In this document: one piece after another, positions 1 through 8,673 of the stretch
Layout of the letters: each line of letters begins with the position of its first letter
Numbering within the stretch: the first letter of the stretch is position 1
Assembly (NCBI RefSeq): GCF_009674585.1
Contig: NZ_WKJP01000001.1
Span: 558,001 to 622,000 of the forward strand
Length of the DNA: 64,000 bases
Origin: Haloferax marinisediminis
GTDB taxonomy: Archaea; Halobacteriota; Halobacteria; Halobacteriales; Haloferacaceae
Reading direction: 5' to 3'
Program-made: the position numbers and the translations under genes
The notes under the pieces: model-generated
Told to the model about the DNA's origin: nothing
What the model saw: the letters and a program-made list of their open reading frames with translations, nothing else
The model's database searches: none

Positions 1-752
1 GAAGTCTCACGCATGTCGCGCTTCGGGACGTTCTCCATTCGACCCGAAATCTTCAGCAGGGCGGACGCCAGCGCCGACGGGCGACCCGTGATAATTGCCG
101 CCCCACGGTCGGCGGAGTACTCACGGTAGCGCGAGAGCGCCCGGATGAGCAGGTACGAGATAATCCACACCAGCAGCGACGCGATAATCGCGACGATGAC
201 CGGCATATTCTGGCGGTTGTCGTCGCCGCCGAAGAGCCAGCCCCAGCGGACGATGAGGAACGCGATGCTGGAGAGGAACGACGCGATAGTCATGACCATC
301 ACGTCGCGGTTCTTCACGTGCGCGAGTTCGTGCGCGAGCACGCCCTCCAACTCGTCGTCGTCTAGCGTTCGCAGCAGGCCTGTCGTGACACAGACGGCCG
401 AGTTCTTCTGTGACCGACCCGTCGCGAAGGCGTTCGGCATGGACGAATCCGAGATTGCGACCTTCGGCTTTGGCAGGTCCGCCTGCTGGGAGAGACGGCC
501 AATCATCGCGTGAAGCTTCTGCGCCTGTGGTCCGTCGTCTTCGTCGACGACGCGTGCGCCCATGCTGTAGAGCGCGATCTTGTCGCTGAAGAAGAACTGG
601 GCGAAGAGGAAGACACCCATGAACAAGACCATGATGGTCAGGCTCTGGAAGTACGCGACCAGCACTCCCGCGAAGACGATGTAGAGAGCGAACAACAGGA
701 ACATCGTGAACGCCATTCGCCCACGGAGTCCCCAGTCCGGTTTCCATTCCAT
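1..752 (-). CDS. htpX: HtpX-like M48 membrane zinc metalloprotease (C-terminus outside window)
   Basis: Membrane-embedded metalloprotease of the M48 (HtpX) family, which in known members degrades misfolded membrane proteins. The N-terminus carries two closely spaced hydrophobic segments (about residues 14-34 and 38-56). The zinc site HELAH lies at 141-145 and the third ligand is the Glu of REYSAD at about 211, with two more membrane segments between them (about 155-172 and 184-204). The chosen ATG at 750-752 reads MEWKPDW; a possible TATA element on the minus strand lies near 776-781. The reading frame runs off the left edge, so only about 250 residues are seen. It is divergent from the SDR gene at 890. 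Confidence 0.93.
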   Translation of the reverse strand, partial: MEWKPDWGLRGRMAFTMFLLFALYIVFAGVLVAYFQSLTIMVLFMGVFLFAQFFFSDKIALYSMGARVVDEDDGPQAQKLHAMIGRLSQQADLPKPKVAISDSSMPNAFATGRSQKNSAVCVTTGLLRTLDDDELEGVLAHELAHVKNRDVMVMTIASFLSSIAFLIVRWGWLFGGDDNRQNMPVIVAIIASLLVWIISYLLIRALSRYREYSADRGAAIITGRPSALASALLKISGRMENVPKRDMRET

Positions 753-791
753 ACCCCGTGATTAGTAATCCGGCTAATAAACGCTGTTGGA

Positions 792-808
792 GTGCGACAG
801 TTTCGCAC
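792..808. promoter_or_regulatory. Short perfect dyad between divergent htpX and SDR genes
   Basis: GTGCGA and TCGCAC form a perfect 6-base inverted repeat around a 5-base spacer. It sits between the putative htpX promoter (about 776-781, minus strand) and the putative TATA element TTTTAG of the SDR gene near 856-861. Its placement suggests an operator serving one or both genes; this is inference from position only. Confidence 0.35.
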
Positions 809-889
809 ACCAGCGCTGGGAAGCACACAGGTGGACGAATGTGCACACAGATGCGTGGTTTTAGCACGACGGAACTCCACCTGCAACAT

Positions 890-1780
890 ATGGAGACTGT
901 CATCGTCACCGGCGCCCTCGGGCGCTCCGGTCGCTGGATTGCCGACCGACTCGCCGACGAGTACGACGTGGTCGCCGTCGACCTCGACCACCCCGGATTC
1001 GAAGTCGACGCCCGCGAGAACCTCGATTTCCGCGCTGCTGACCTGACGAACATGGGCGAAGTTGCGGACCTCGTCGCCGACATCGACCCTGACGCAGTGG
1101 TTCACTGGGCTGCGATCCCCTCACCGACCCGCAACGCCGGCTCTCGTGTCTTCGAGACGAACGTCCAATCGACGTACAACGTCCTCGTCGCCGCCGCGCG
1201 TGCCGACGCACGAATCGTCTGGGCCTCGTCTGAGAGCGCCTACGGCTTCGCCTTCGCCGAGGAGAAACCACTTCCCGACTTCCTCCCCATCACCGAGGAC
1301 CACCCGCTCCGACCCGAAGACCCCTACGGGACCGCCAAAGTCGCCGGCGAAGAGGTGTCGAAGATGGTCACCCGCAAGTACGGTGTCTCGACGTGTGCCA
1401 TCCGCCCGTCGTGGATTCAGTACCCCGGTGAGTACAACTGTCGCGACATCGCGGAATCTGGAGACCTCGCTGGCGGTGCGGGGAACTGCTGGTCCTACGT
1501 GGACGTGCGCGACGTTGCCGGACTCGTCGCTGCCGCCCTCGAAACACCAGTCGACGGCCACGAAGCAGTTCACGCCGCCGCCGCAGAGAACTACCTCGGG
1601 CGACCGACCGCTGACGCCGTCGAAGCGTTCTGGGGCGAATTGCCACAAGAATGCACCCTCGATGGCGAAGAATCCGCCCTCGCGACGACAAAAGCAGAAC
1701 TCCTGTTCGACTGGGAGCCTGCCCACTCGTGGCGCGAGGCGGTCGACGAGGACGTTCCAGAACCGACGCTCTGGGAGTGA
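890..1780 (+). CDS. NAD(P)-dependent epimerase/dehydratase (extended SDR)
   Basis: Rossmann-fold oxidoreductase of the NAD-dependent epimerase/dehydratase family, 296 residues. The glycine-rich cofactor motif TGALGRSG lies at residues 7-14 and the catalytic YGTAK (Tyr146, Lys150) follows the Ser-rich strand WASSESAYG. The substrate is not deducible; sugar-nucleotide epimerases and uronate dehydrogenases share this architecture. The ATG at 890 is chosen because the Rossmann strand starts immediately after it and a TATA-like TTTTAG lies about 30 bases upstream, fitting a leaderless mRNA. A longer in-frame extension upstream has no family resemblance. Confidence 0.85.
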   Translation: METVIVTGALGRSGRWIADRLADEYDVVAVDLDHPGFEVDARENLDFRAADLTNMGEVADLVADIDPDAVVHWAAIPSPTRNAGSRVFETNVQSTYNVLVAAARADARIVWASSESAYGFAFAEEKPLPDFLPITEDHPLRPEDPYGTAKVAGEEVSKMVTRKYGVSTCAIRPSWIQYPGEYNCRDIAESGDLAGGAGNCWSYVDVRDVAGLVAAALETPVDGHEAVHAAAAENYLGRPTADAVEAFWGELPQECTLDGEESALATTKAELLFDWEPAHSWREAVDEDVPEPTLWE

Positions 1781-1869
1781 AGCCGAACGAGTAGGGAGCA
1801 GTGCCGGCTTCTCAACCGGCAGACGCGAGACACACTGTTTTCCCAACGGGGCGCATAGGTCTAGATAAC

Positions 1870-2508
1870 ATGTTCGCCGATAGAAAAGACGCAGGCCGCC
1901 GACTCGCGGACCTGCTCGACGAACGGGGAGAAACGGCGGACGTCGTCCTCGCTATCCCCCGGGGAGGACTTCCAGTCGGCCGTGAAGTTGCCGACCGACT
2001 CAGAGCACCGTTGGACGTGGTCGTCGCAAAGAAGGTCGGTGCTCCGGGGAATCCGGAACTGGCACTCGGGGCCGTCGCCGGCGACGGAAGCGCGTGGTGG
2101 AACGAAGACCTCCTGTCGTACTTCGACGTGACCGATGAGTACCTCGACCGGGAGCGAGAACGCAACGCCGAGGCGGCACGAGAGAAAGTGAAACTGTACC
2201 GCCACGGCGACCCACTGCCGGACGTCGAAGGAAAGCGCGTCATCGTCGTCGACGACGGCGTCGCCACGGGTGCAACTGCTCGTGCGTGTCTCCGGCAAGT
2301 CGTCGCCGCAGGGGCAGAACGCGTCGTCCTCGCGATTCCGGTCGCGCCACCGAGTACCGTCGTGGAACTCGAAGACGAGTGCGACGAGGTCGTGACGGTC
2401 CAAGCGCCCGAGGCCTTCGGCGCAGTCGGTGTGTTCTACCGTGACTTTTCGCAGGTGTCGGACGAGGAGGCCGCAGACTACCTCGAGAGAGAAGAACCCG
2501 AAGAGTAG
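1870..2508 (+). CDS. Phosphoribosyltransferase family protein
   Basis: Type I phosphoribosyltransferase fold, 212 residues. The PRPP-binding signature VIVVDDGVATGATA is at residues 124-137 and an early AIPRGG loop is at 28-33. Members of this subgroup are of uncertain substrate; some act on purine-related compounds, others are annotated only as PRTase-domain proteins. The ATG at 1870 (MFADRKDAGRRLA) gives the family-typical N-terminus. It is followed after 48 bases by nmd3 in the same direction. Confidence 0.82.
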   Translation: MFADRKDAGRRLADLLDERGETADVVLAIPRGGLPVGREVADRLRAPLDVVVAKKVGAPGNPELALGAVAGDGSAWWNEDLLSYFDVTDEYLDRERERNAEAAREKVKLYRHGDPLPDVEGKRVIVVDDGVATGATARACLRQVVAAGAERVVLAIPVAPPSTVVELEDECDEVVTVQAPEAFGAVGVFYRDFSQVSDEEAADYLEREEPEE

Positions 2509-2556
2509 TCGACGCGTGGCGCGGAATTTAAGCGGTCGAACGGGCTAGACCCGTCA

Positions 2557-3690
2557 ATGAGCGAATCCCGCGACTTCTGTCCCCGATGTGGGGACCCCAT
2601 CCCAGAGCGAGAAGACCCGCTCCCCGGGATGCCTCGTGAACGAGACGACGTGGTCTGCGACTCGTGTTACTTCGAGGATTTCGAGCTCGTCGACGCACCC
2701 GACGAGGTGCAGGTCCACGTCTGTGCGCAGTGTGGCGCCATCCACCGGGGCAACCGGTGGGTCGACGTCGGTGCCCGCGACTACACCGACATCGCGATCG
2801 AAGAGGTGTCGAACTCCCTCGGCGTCCACCTCAACGCCGAAGATATCAGTTGGGGTGTCGAACCCGAGCAAATCGACGAGAACAACATCCGGATGCACTG
2901 CCACTTTTCGGGTATCGTCCGCGGCACTCCCGTCGACGAGTCCATCGTCATCCCGGTGAGCATCGCCCGCGAGACGTGCAAGCGCTGTGGCCGCATCGCC
3001 GGTGGCTACTTCGCCAGTCTCGTACAGGTTCGCGCCGACGACCGCGTCCCCACGACCGAAGAAGGGGAAGAAGCAATCGAAATCGCCGAGTCCTACATCG
3101 CCGAACGCGAGGAGAAAGGCGACCGAGACGCGTTCATCTCCAGTGTCAAACGGACGCCCAACGGCCCGAACATCAAGATTTCGACCAACAAGATGGGGAG
3201 CAGCGTCGCCAAACAAATCCGCGAGCGACTGGGCGGGACGATCGACGAACACCCGACGCTCGTGACCGAAGACGGGGACGGAAACGAAGTCTACCGTGTC
3301 ACCTTCGTCACTCGCCTCCCACGCTACACGGCCGGTGACATCATCGACCCCGAAGACGACGACGACGGACCGGTCCTCGTCAGGAGCAACAAGGGACGCC
3401 TGAAAGGCATCCGCCTCACCACCGGAGAACACTACGAATCCGAGTTCGAAGACGGAGAACGCCCGGACGCCGAACACCTCGGGTCGACGGAAGACGCCCA
3501 AGAGACCACCGTCGTCACCGTCGAAGACGAGTACGCAGTGCAGGTGCTCGACCCCGAGACGTTCGAGGCGAAGACTATCCCACGACCGGATTACTTCGAC
3601 CCGGACGCGCCGATGGTGCCGGTGCTCAAGAGCCAGTCTGGACTCCACATCCTCCCGGACGAAGCCGTCGAAGACGACACAGACGAGTAG
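2557..3690 (+). CDS. nmd3: NMD3-family ribosome 60S/50S biogenesis protein
   Basis: Archaeal homologue of eukaryotic NMD3, the adaptor of the large ribosomal subunit; in archaea the role is presumably in late 50S maturation since there is no nuclear export. The N-terminal zinc-binding region has CxxC pairs at Cys8/Cys11, Cys34/Cys37 and Cys56/Cys59, and a further pair CKRCG near residue 146. The rest is a mixed alpha/beta region with an acidic C-terminus. The length of 377 residues fits archaeal members. A possible TATA element, GGAATTTAAG, is at 2521-2531, about 26-30 bases before the ATG, fitting a leaderless transcript. Confidence 0.88.
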   Translation: MSESRDFCPRCGDPIPEREDPLPGMPRERDDVVCDSCYFEDFELVDAPDEVQVHVCAQCGAIHRGNRWVDVGARDYTDIAIEEVSNSLGVHLNAEDISWGVEPEQIDENNIRMHCHFSGIVRGTPVDESIVIPVSIARETCKRCGRIAGGYFASLVQVRADDRVPTTEEGEEAIEIAESYIAEREEKGDRDAFISSVKRTPNGPNIKISTNKMGSSVAKQIRERLGGTIDEHPTLVTEDGDGNEVYRVTFVTRLPRYTAGDIIDPEDDDDGPVLVRSNKGRLKGIRLTTGEHYESEFEDGERPDAEHLGSTEDAQETTVVTVEDEYAVQVLDPETFEAKTIPRPDYFDPDAPMVPVLKSQSGLHILPDEAVEDDTDE

Positions 3691-3842
3691 CGAGACGGGG
3701 GAGGTACTCGGACAGGAACCGGCATCTCACACGGGCGAAGCAACTGTGCGGGGAGGAACCGAGGAAACGGTCGCTTTTCGAAAAATCGCGCTATCGAGCG
3801 TCAGCGTTCAAAGAAAGGACCGTCGTCGAACGGAGGGCCGAA

Positions 3843-4037
3843 TTAGTCTGCACTCGCCGAGTGGTCGGTCGACGTTGCTGCAACGGGTGCATCTTCCTCA
3901 CGCACCGAAACACCGTGGCGCTGGAGGGCGACTCGGAGGTCTTCTTCGGAGTACCCGGAGTGGGTCGCCGCCTGCGAGAGCGTCAGTGTTCCACTACGAT
4001 ACAGTGTGATCGCCGTGGCGAGTGCGTTGGAGTGCAT
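3843..4037 (-). CDS. Small haloarchaeal protein with HTH-like segment
   Basis: A 64-residue protein starting MHSNALATAIT. The segment ITLYRSGTLTLSQAATHSGYSEEDLRVALQRHG resembles a short helix-turn-helix of the kind seen in small haloarchaeal proteins of unknown function; I do not know its target. An in-frame ATG at 4115 would add 26 residues, but the start at 4037 is preferred because GTTAAC at about 4066-4072 is a suitably spaced minus-strand TATA-like element and the acidic, haloarchaea-like composition begins there. Confidence 0.6.
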   Translation of the reverse strand: MHSNALATAITLYRSGTLTLSQAATHSGYSEEDLRVALQRHGVSVREEDAPVAATSTDHSASAD

Positions 4038-4366
4038 GACCGATATATCGATATCAACCCCCTCATTGTTAACTATTTCGTGAGAAAGCGTGGCAAATAC
4101 ATGATTAAGGAGCATATGTGTTTACATACGTAGACCAGATTTGAATTTGAGTACCGCAAACACACATACCCGTTAACAATCATTGAAGATTTGTGTCGAA
4201 GCGGCGAGTACCGTTGGACGGAGCGAGTATTTTACCAGTATTACGATATATTATTACATATTAATTCGGCCATACTGAAGCCGAGAAATATGTACGTTCA
4301 CTCGGCGGTATCACGTCCGAAAATCAGTGGAAAAGCGTTAATTAGCGGTTGGCCGACGTAACGGAT
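4038..4366. promoter_or_regulatory. AT-rich intergenic region with divergent promoters
   Basis: About 330 bases with no convincing gene except the two short genes it separates. It is markedly AT-rich (for example ATATATTATTACATATTAA at 4248-4266). TATA-like elements fit the minus-strand gene at 4037 (GTTAAC near 4067) and the plus-strand micro-ORF at 4367 (GTTAATTAG at 4337-4345, about 26 bases upstream). No tRNA or repeat array is seen. Confidence 0.5.
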
Positions 4367-4453
4367 ATGGACCGACAGCAACTCCTCGCACTGACACTCG
4401 TGGCACTGATGATGGGGTCGACGCTGCTTACCGGTGTCAGTTTCCTCCTCTAA
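4367..4453 (+). CDS. 28-residue hydrophobic micro-protein
   Basis: Very short ORF beginning MDRQQLLALTLVALMMGS and ending VSFLL. After a charged N-terminus it is a single hydrophobic helix long enough to span a membrane (about residues 5-28). A TATA-like GTTAATTAG sits about 26 bases before the ATG, the spacing expected of a leaderless haloarchaeal gene. Its stop codon abuts the last base of the convergent helicase gene. Function unknown. It might be a small membrane regulator, but nothing beyond size and hydrophobicity supports that. Confidence 0.5.
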   Translation: MDRQQLLALTLVALMMGSTLLTGVSFLL

Positions 4454-6319
4454 TCACTCGCCCCAGACGTCCGAAAGGGGGTGATTATCTCGGCCGTCGT
4501 CGTCCGAATCGCTCGCTGTCGAGCGCGTACGCCGACTGGACGACCCACCACCGGACCCGCCCGTTCGAGTCGTGTTCGACCCGCCCGACCCACCGGTCGA
4601 CCGAGACTGTGTGCGCTGCGACGACTGCCCGCCGAGATTCGTGTCTCCACGACTCGCGTTGCTTCCGCGCCCGCCGGCCGCGACAGGGTCGAACTCGGGG
4701 AGGTCCGGTTTCGTCATGCGGTCGACTTGCTCGGCGAACCAGTCGGGCATGTCGGTGCGTGTCTTCTCGAACAGCTGGAGGAGACTGCTGTCTGCGATGT
4801 AGGTGTCGCCGTAGTCGTCGGGTGCGCGGACGACTCGACCACACGCCTGAATCACGGTTCGCAGTGCTGCGCGGCGGTACCACGCCCACTGCCCGTCTTC
4901 GAGCCGGCGAGCGACACGTGAGTCGTTCGTGTTGAGATACGGCGCTTTACACAACACCTGCCACCGACACAGGTCACCTTTCAGGTCGAGTGCCTCTTCC
5001 ATCTTGACCGAGAGGAAGACCTCAGGTCGGTCGGTCGCTTTCCACGTCTCTAGCTCCTCGTTGCGGTTGTCTCGGTCGTGGCCACGGATGCGGTTTCCGA
5101 GGCCCATCTCGGCCAGTCGACGCCGCAGTTCCGCCTGAATCGCATACGAGTGGCAGTGAATCAGTCCCTTCTCGTCGGGATGTTTCGCCATCAGCCGAAC
5201 GATGAGACGGGCGATTTTGGGGAGCGTCTCGTCGCGGTGTTCGTACGTCATCTTCCCCTGTGTCACGTCGTACAGCGGGCGGTTTTCGACCGGGAAGGTG
5301 TGTCCAACGTCCACGAGTGCGACGTTCGACGGGTCCAACCCGACCGACCGGCAGAACGCCGCTTTGTTCAGAATCGTCGCCGACAGGAGGGCGAACTTGT
5401 TCCCGCGGTCCCAGACGGTGTGTTGGAGGTACTTCGCCGGGTCGAGCGGTTTGATGGCGATGGGTGAGCCCTCGCCGTCGTGCTGGTCGACGACCCACGT
5501 GGTCGGACTCTGTGGGTCGCGGTAGTCTTCGACGAACCACTTCAGTTCCGAGCGGAGTTCCTGGAGTCGGTCACGGCGGGCGGCCTCGTCGGGGGTCAAC
5601 TCGGCTTTCGTCAACAACTCGTCTTTCGCGCGTTTGCAGACGCCAGCGAGCGTCTCGGCGAATCGGGCGGCCCGTTCGACCGGGTCACCCGCCTCGGAGA
5701 GGTCCGGGACGCCGATGTCGTCCCACACCGGAACCGTCCGGGGTTTGAGGTCGATGGTCGCGTACATCTCGGCCCACTCCGCGAGGCCGTGTGCCTCGTC
5801 GATGACGACTACGTCGCGCTTGCGGAACACGTCCGACCCGGCCGTCTGCATGAAGTACGCGAGCGTCATCGCCGCAATCTGGCGGTTGGAGGCGATAGCA
5901 CGGTCAGAGAAGTACGGACACCGGTGCCGGACGGTGCAGTCGAATCCACGGGTTCGAGCACAGGGGGCCCGGTCGACTGGGGTGTCTTCTTCACCGCGGA
6001 TGATACAGCGGTAGTTCGACTTCCCGCGGATAATCTTGAGGTCCGAGAGCAAGTCGTCTTCGGCGACGTCGTCGAGTTGCGACACCTGTGGCGTCGTGTA
6101 GTACGCGTCTGTCGCGTCCGCGGGCGACGACTCTTCGACGGTCTGGGCCGTGCCCGCGATGGAACGCGCGAGGAGCGACTTTCCGCTCCCGGTCGGCGCT
6201 CGAACCAACACCACGTCGTTGCCGCTCTCGAAGGCGTCACGAATGTCACGCAGGGCTTGCTCCTGATTACCGCGGAAACTGGGGGCGGGGAACGAGTCGA
6301 CGATGCGTGACGGGTCCAC
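4454..6319 (-). CDS. XPD/DinG-like superfamily 2 DNA helicase with Fe-S cluster
   Basis: ATP-dependent DNA helicase of the XPD/Rad3/DinG family, 621 residues, which unwinds DNA 5' to 3' in repair. Walker A APTGSGKS is at residues 41-48 and the DEAH box of VVVIDEAHGLAEW at 174-177. Between them Cys105, Cys120, Cys128 and Cys134 are placed like the four ligands of the XPD 4Fe-4S cluster. C-terminal helicase motifs include GLIHCHSY and the motif VI-like QACGRVVRAPDD. The last 60 residues are a Gly/Ser/Arg-rich, probably disordered tail. The start MDPSRIVDSFP is followed closely by the Q-motif region FRGNQEQALRDI. It converges with the micro-ORF at 4367. Confidence 0.9.
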   Translation of the reverse strand: MDPSRIVDSFPAPSFRGNQEQALRDIRDAFESGNDVVLVRAPTGSGKSLLARSIAGTAQTVEESSPADATDAYYTTPQVSQLDDVAEDDLLSDLKIIRGKSNYRCIIRGEEDTPVDRAPCARTRGFDCTVRHRCPYFSDRAIASNRQIAAMTLAYFMQTAGSDVFRKRDVVVIDEAHGLAEWAEMYATIDLKPRTVPVWDDIGVPDLSEAGDPVERAARFAETLAGVCKRAKDELLTKAELTPDEAARRDRLQELRSELKWFVEDYRDPQSPTTWVVDQHDGEGSPIAIKPLDPAKYLQHTVWDRGNKFALLSATILNKAAFCRSVGLDPSNVALVDVGHTFPVENRPLYDVTQGKMTYEHRDETLPKIARLIVRLMAKHPDEKGLIHCHSYAIQAELRRRLAEMGLGNRIRGHDRDNRNEELETWKATDRPEVFLSVKMEEALDLKGDLCRWQVLCKAPYLNTNDSRVARRLEDGQWAWYRRAALRTVIQACGRVVRAPDDYGDTYIADSSLLQLFEKTRTDMPDWFAEQVDRMTKPDLPEFDPVAAGGRGSNASRGDTNLGGQSSQRTQSRSTGGSGGSNTTRTGGSGGGSSSRRTRSTASDSDDDGRDNHPLSDVWGE

Positions 6320-6390
6320 GATGGTTCCTGTCGGTGGGGACGCCTAAATCCACCGCTCCCTCACGAAGACTGCGACGTGAAAACCGTGAC

Positions 6391-6594
6391 TTAGAGACCA
6401 GCGACGTCTTCTGCGGTCGGTTCGCGGTCACCCGGTAACTGCTCCATACACTCGAAACAGAGGAAGTGCTCCGACCCGTCGACGAGTTCGAGCGTCATCC
6501 CACCCGACGAAGACGTCGGAAAGTTCCACAGGTCGCCGATGCCGCCGGCGATGCGGACGCCCTTCCCGCAGGCGTCACACGGTTCTGAAGTCAT
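6391..6594 (-). CDS. Small zinc-finger-like haloarchaeal protein
   Basis: A 67-residue protein with two cysteine pairs, CDACG near the N-terminus and CFEC about 45 residues later, arranged like a small zinc ribbon. The central stretch is Gly/Ser-rich and the C-terminus acidic. The ATG at 6592-6594 (MTSEPCDACG) is chosen; upstream sequence in this frame is basic and unlike a haloarchaeal protein. It is divergent from the cysteine-cluster gene at 6711. Function unknown. Confidence 0.68.
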   Translation of the reverse strand: MTSEPCDACGKGVRIAGGIGDLWNFPTSSSGGMTLELVDGSEHFLCFECMEQLPGDREPTAEDVAGL

Positions 6595-6710
6595 ACGACG
6601 AGTGAGGTGACGGAGCGCCAAAAGCACCCCGCCCAGGTGACCGAGTCGGCACGTCAGGAGCGCACGGACCGCCGGGAGATTCATGTCGATAGACGTATAA
6701 CTTCTATGGC

Positions 6711-7595
6711 ATGCGTGTCGATTGCGAGGGGTGTGCAGGCTGCTGCATCGACTGGCGACCGGTCTCGCCCGTTTCGCTGGACCACGAGCGACGCGGACCG
6801 CGCGCACCACTCGACGACACCTACAACCTCGTCCCGTTGACCCGCGACGAGGTTCGTAACTTCGTCGACGCTGGACTCGGCGACGTACTCACACCGCGAC
6901 TGTGGAAAGTCCCGGCCGGGGAAGGCGTCGAAATCGACGGTGTCGACGTGGCGACGATTGGCGGCAACCCGGCGTTCTTCGTCGGCATGCGCAAACCGCC
7001 GAAACCCGTCGCCCCGTTTGGCCTCGACCGGACGTGGCTTCGTGCCTGTGCCTTTCTCGACCCCGAGACGCTCCAGTGTCGCATCCACGACACAGAGCTC
7101 TACCCCGCCGAGTGTTCGGAGTACCCCGGGCACAACCTCACCCTCGACCAAGAGACCGAGTGCGAACGCGTCGAAGCATCCTACGGCGGGGACCGCCTCG
7201 TCGACGAGGTACCCCCCACGGACCAACACGGCCTGCTCCTCGGCCCCCACGCCCTCGGCGCGAAGGTGTTCGTCCACCCCGACCCCTCGCGACTGGAAGG
7301 CGTCGTCGAACGCCTCCAGCGCCGGTCGTTGACTCCGGAAGACAGGGCCGAGTTCGTCGGTGTCGCGGTCGGTTCCCATCCGGGGTCGACCGAAGTCGAC
7401 GCCGACCGTGCCCGCGAGGCCCGAGCGCGCACGTTGCAAACAGCGTCGTGGGCCGGCGAACTCATCTCGACGTGGAACGGCATCGCGACTGTTCTCGGAG
7501 CGTCTGCCGCAGACGCACCGCACCCAGACGAGGTCGAAGTAAAACGCGGGGCACCCACGACTCCCGGGTGGGACGTCGTTCGAGCAGACAATTAA
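6711..7595 (+). CDS. YkgJ-type cysteine-cluster protein
   Basis: A 294-residue member of the YkgJ/CxxCxxCC family (UPF0153-like), thought to bind zinc or an Fe-S centre through clustered cysteines. The N-terminus has Cys5, Cys8, Cys11 and Cys12 (CEGCAGCC). A second set lies near residues 105-130 (RACAFLD, QCRIHD, ECSEYPGH), the usual partner set in this family. The remainder is haloarchaea-specific. The ATG at 6711 puts the first cysteine at residue 5, as usual. The biochemical role of the family is not established. Confidence 0.85.
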   Translation: MRVDCEGCAGCCIDWRPVSPVSLDHERRGPRAPLDDTYNLVPLTRDEVRNFVDAGLGDVLTPRLWKVPAGEGVEIDGVDVATIGGNPAFFVGMRKPPKPVAPFGLDRTWLRACAFLDPETLQCRIHDTELYPAECSEYPGHNLTLDQETECERVEASYGGDRLVDEVPPTDQHGLLLGPHALGAKVFVHPDPSRLEGVVERLQRRSLTPEDRAEFVGVAVGSHPGSTEVDADRAREARARTLQTASWAGELISTWNGIATVLGASAADAPHPDEVEVKRGAPTTPGWDVVRADN

Positions 7596-7661
7596 GCGAA
7601 GGCGGCCCGACGGCCCTCACGCGACGAGAGTTTAACATCCTGAACAGCGTTATCACACATC

Positions 7662-8591
7662 ATGAGAGTCCTCGTGACTGGTGCGACCGGATTCGTCGGC
7701 CGACGTCTCGTTCCAGCCCTCCTCGATGCGGATCACGACGTGGTCGCCCTCGTCCGCGACGCGAGTCGCTACAGTGGGCCGGATGAAGCCGAAGTCGTCG
7801 AAGGTGACTTACTCGACGCGGAGACGCTCACTCCCGCCATGGAGAGTGTCGACGCGGCCTACTATCTCGTCCATTCGATGCGGTCCGGCGGAGACTTCGA
7901 AGCGCGTGACCGACTCGCGGCCCGAAACTTCGTGAATGCGGCGTCGGCTGCGGGTGTCGAGCGTGTCGTGTATCTCGGTGGATTGGGTGAAGAACGAGAC
8001 CGGCTCTCGCCACACCTGCGCTCGCGGCGCGAGGTCGAACACCTCCTCGCGTCGGGGCCGTACGAACTCACTACCCTCCGAGCGGCCATCATCGTCGGTG
8101 CCGGGAGTGCGAGTTTCGACATGGTTCGGCAACTCGCGAAGCGCCTCCCGGTGATGGTGACGCCACAGTGGGTCGAGACGGAGTGTCAACCCATCGCGAT
8201 TAGCGACGTGGTCGCCTACCTCGTCGGCGTGCTCGACCACCCAGAGACAGCGGGCGAGACGTACGAAATCGGCGGTCCCGACGTACTCACGTATCGGGAG
8301 ATGCTCCAGCAAGTCGGGACACACCTCGGCCACGCACCGAGAATCGTCCCCGTCCCCGTGTTGTCGCCGCGCCTGTCGTCGTACTGGATCGACCTCGTCA
8401 CAGACGTGGACATGGACGTCGCGCGACCGCTCATCGAGGGGCTGAAAAATCCCGTCGTCGTCACGGACGACCGTATTCGGGACATCATCTCGGTCGACGA
8501 CATCCCGTTCGACGTCGCAGTCGAACGGGCCCTCGTCGAAGAGCGTGACGAGACGGCGATTTCCATCGAACCAGCGACCGAGGTGCCGTGA
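7662..8591 (+). CDS. NAD(P)H-binding atypical SDR (NmrA/complex I 39-kDa-like)
   Basis: A 309-residue atypical short-chain dehydrogenase. The dinucleotide motif VTGATGFVGRRL starts at residue 5 (glycines at 7, 10 and 13). No YxxxK catalytic pair is seen at the usual position; YYLVHSM and the RSRREVEHLL region are typical of the family related to the NDUFA9 subunit and NmrA regulators. Such proteins may be quinone- or lipid-linked reductases or NADP sensors. The ATG is at 7662 (MRVLVTG). Confidence 0.82.
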   Translation: MRVLVTGATGFVGRRLVPALLDADHDVVALVRDASRYSGPDEAEVVEGDLLDAETLTPAMESVDAAYYLVHSMRSGGDFEARDRLAARNFVNAASAAGVERVVYLGGLGEERDRLSPHLRSRREVEHLLASGPYELTTLRAAIIVGAGSASFDMVRQLAKRLPVMVTPQWVETECQPIAISDVVAYLVGVLDHPETAGETYEIGGPDVLTYREMLQQVGTHLGHAPRIVPVPVLSPRLSSYWIDLVTDVDMDVARPLIEGLKNPVVVTDDRIRDIISVDDIPFDVAVERALVEERDETAISIEPATEVP

Positions 8592-8673
8592 GCGCCGGTG
8601 GAGTCGAGTATCCCGACTGGACACGTATCGTGACAGTGGCGATTGATAAGTCGCGAGAGCCTAGAGCAAGGAA

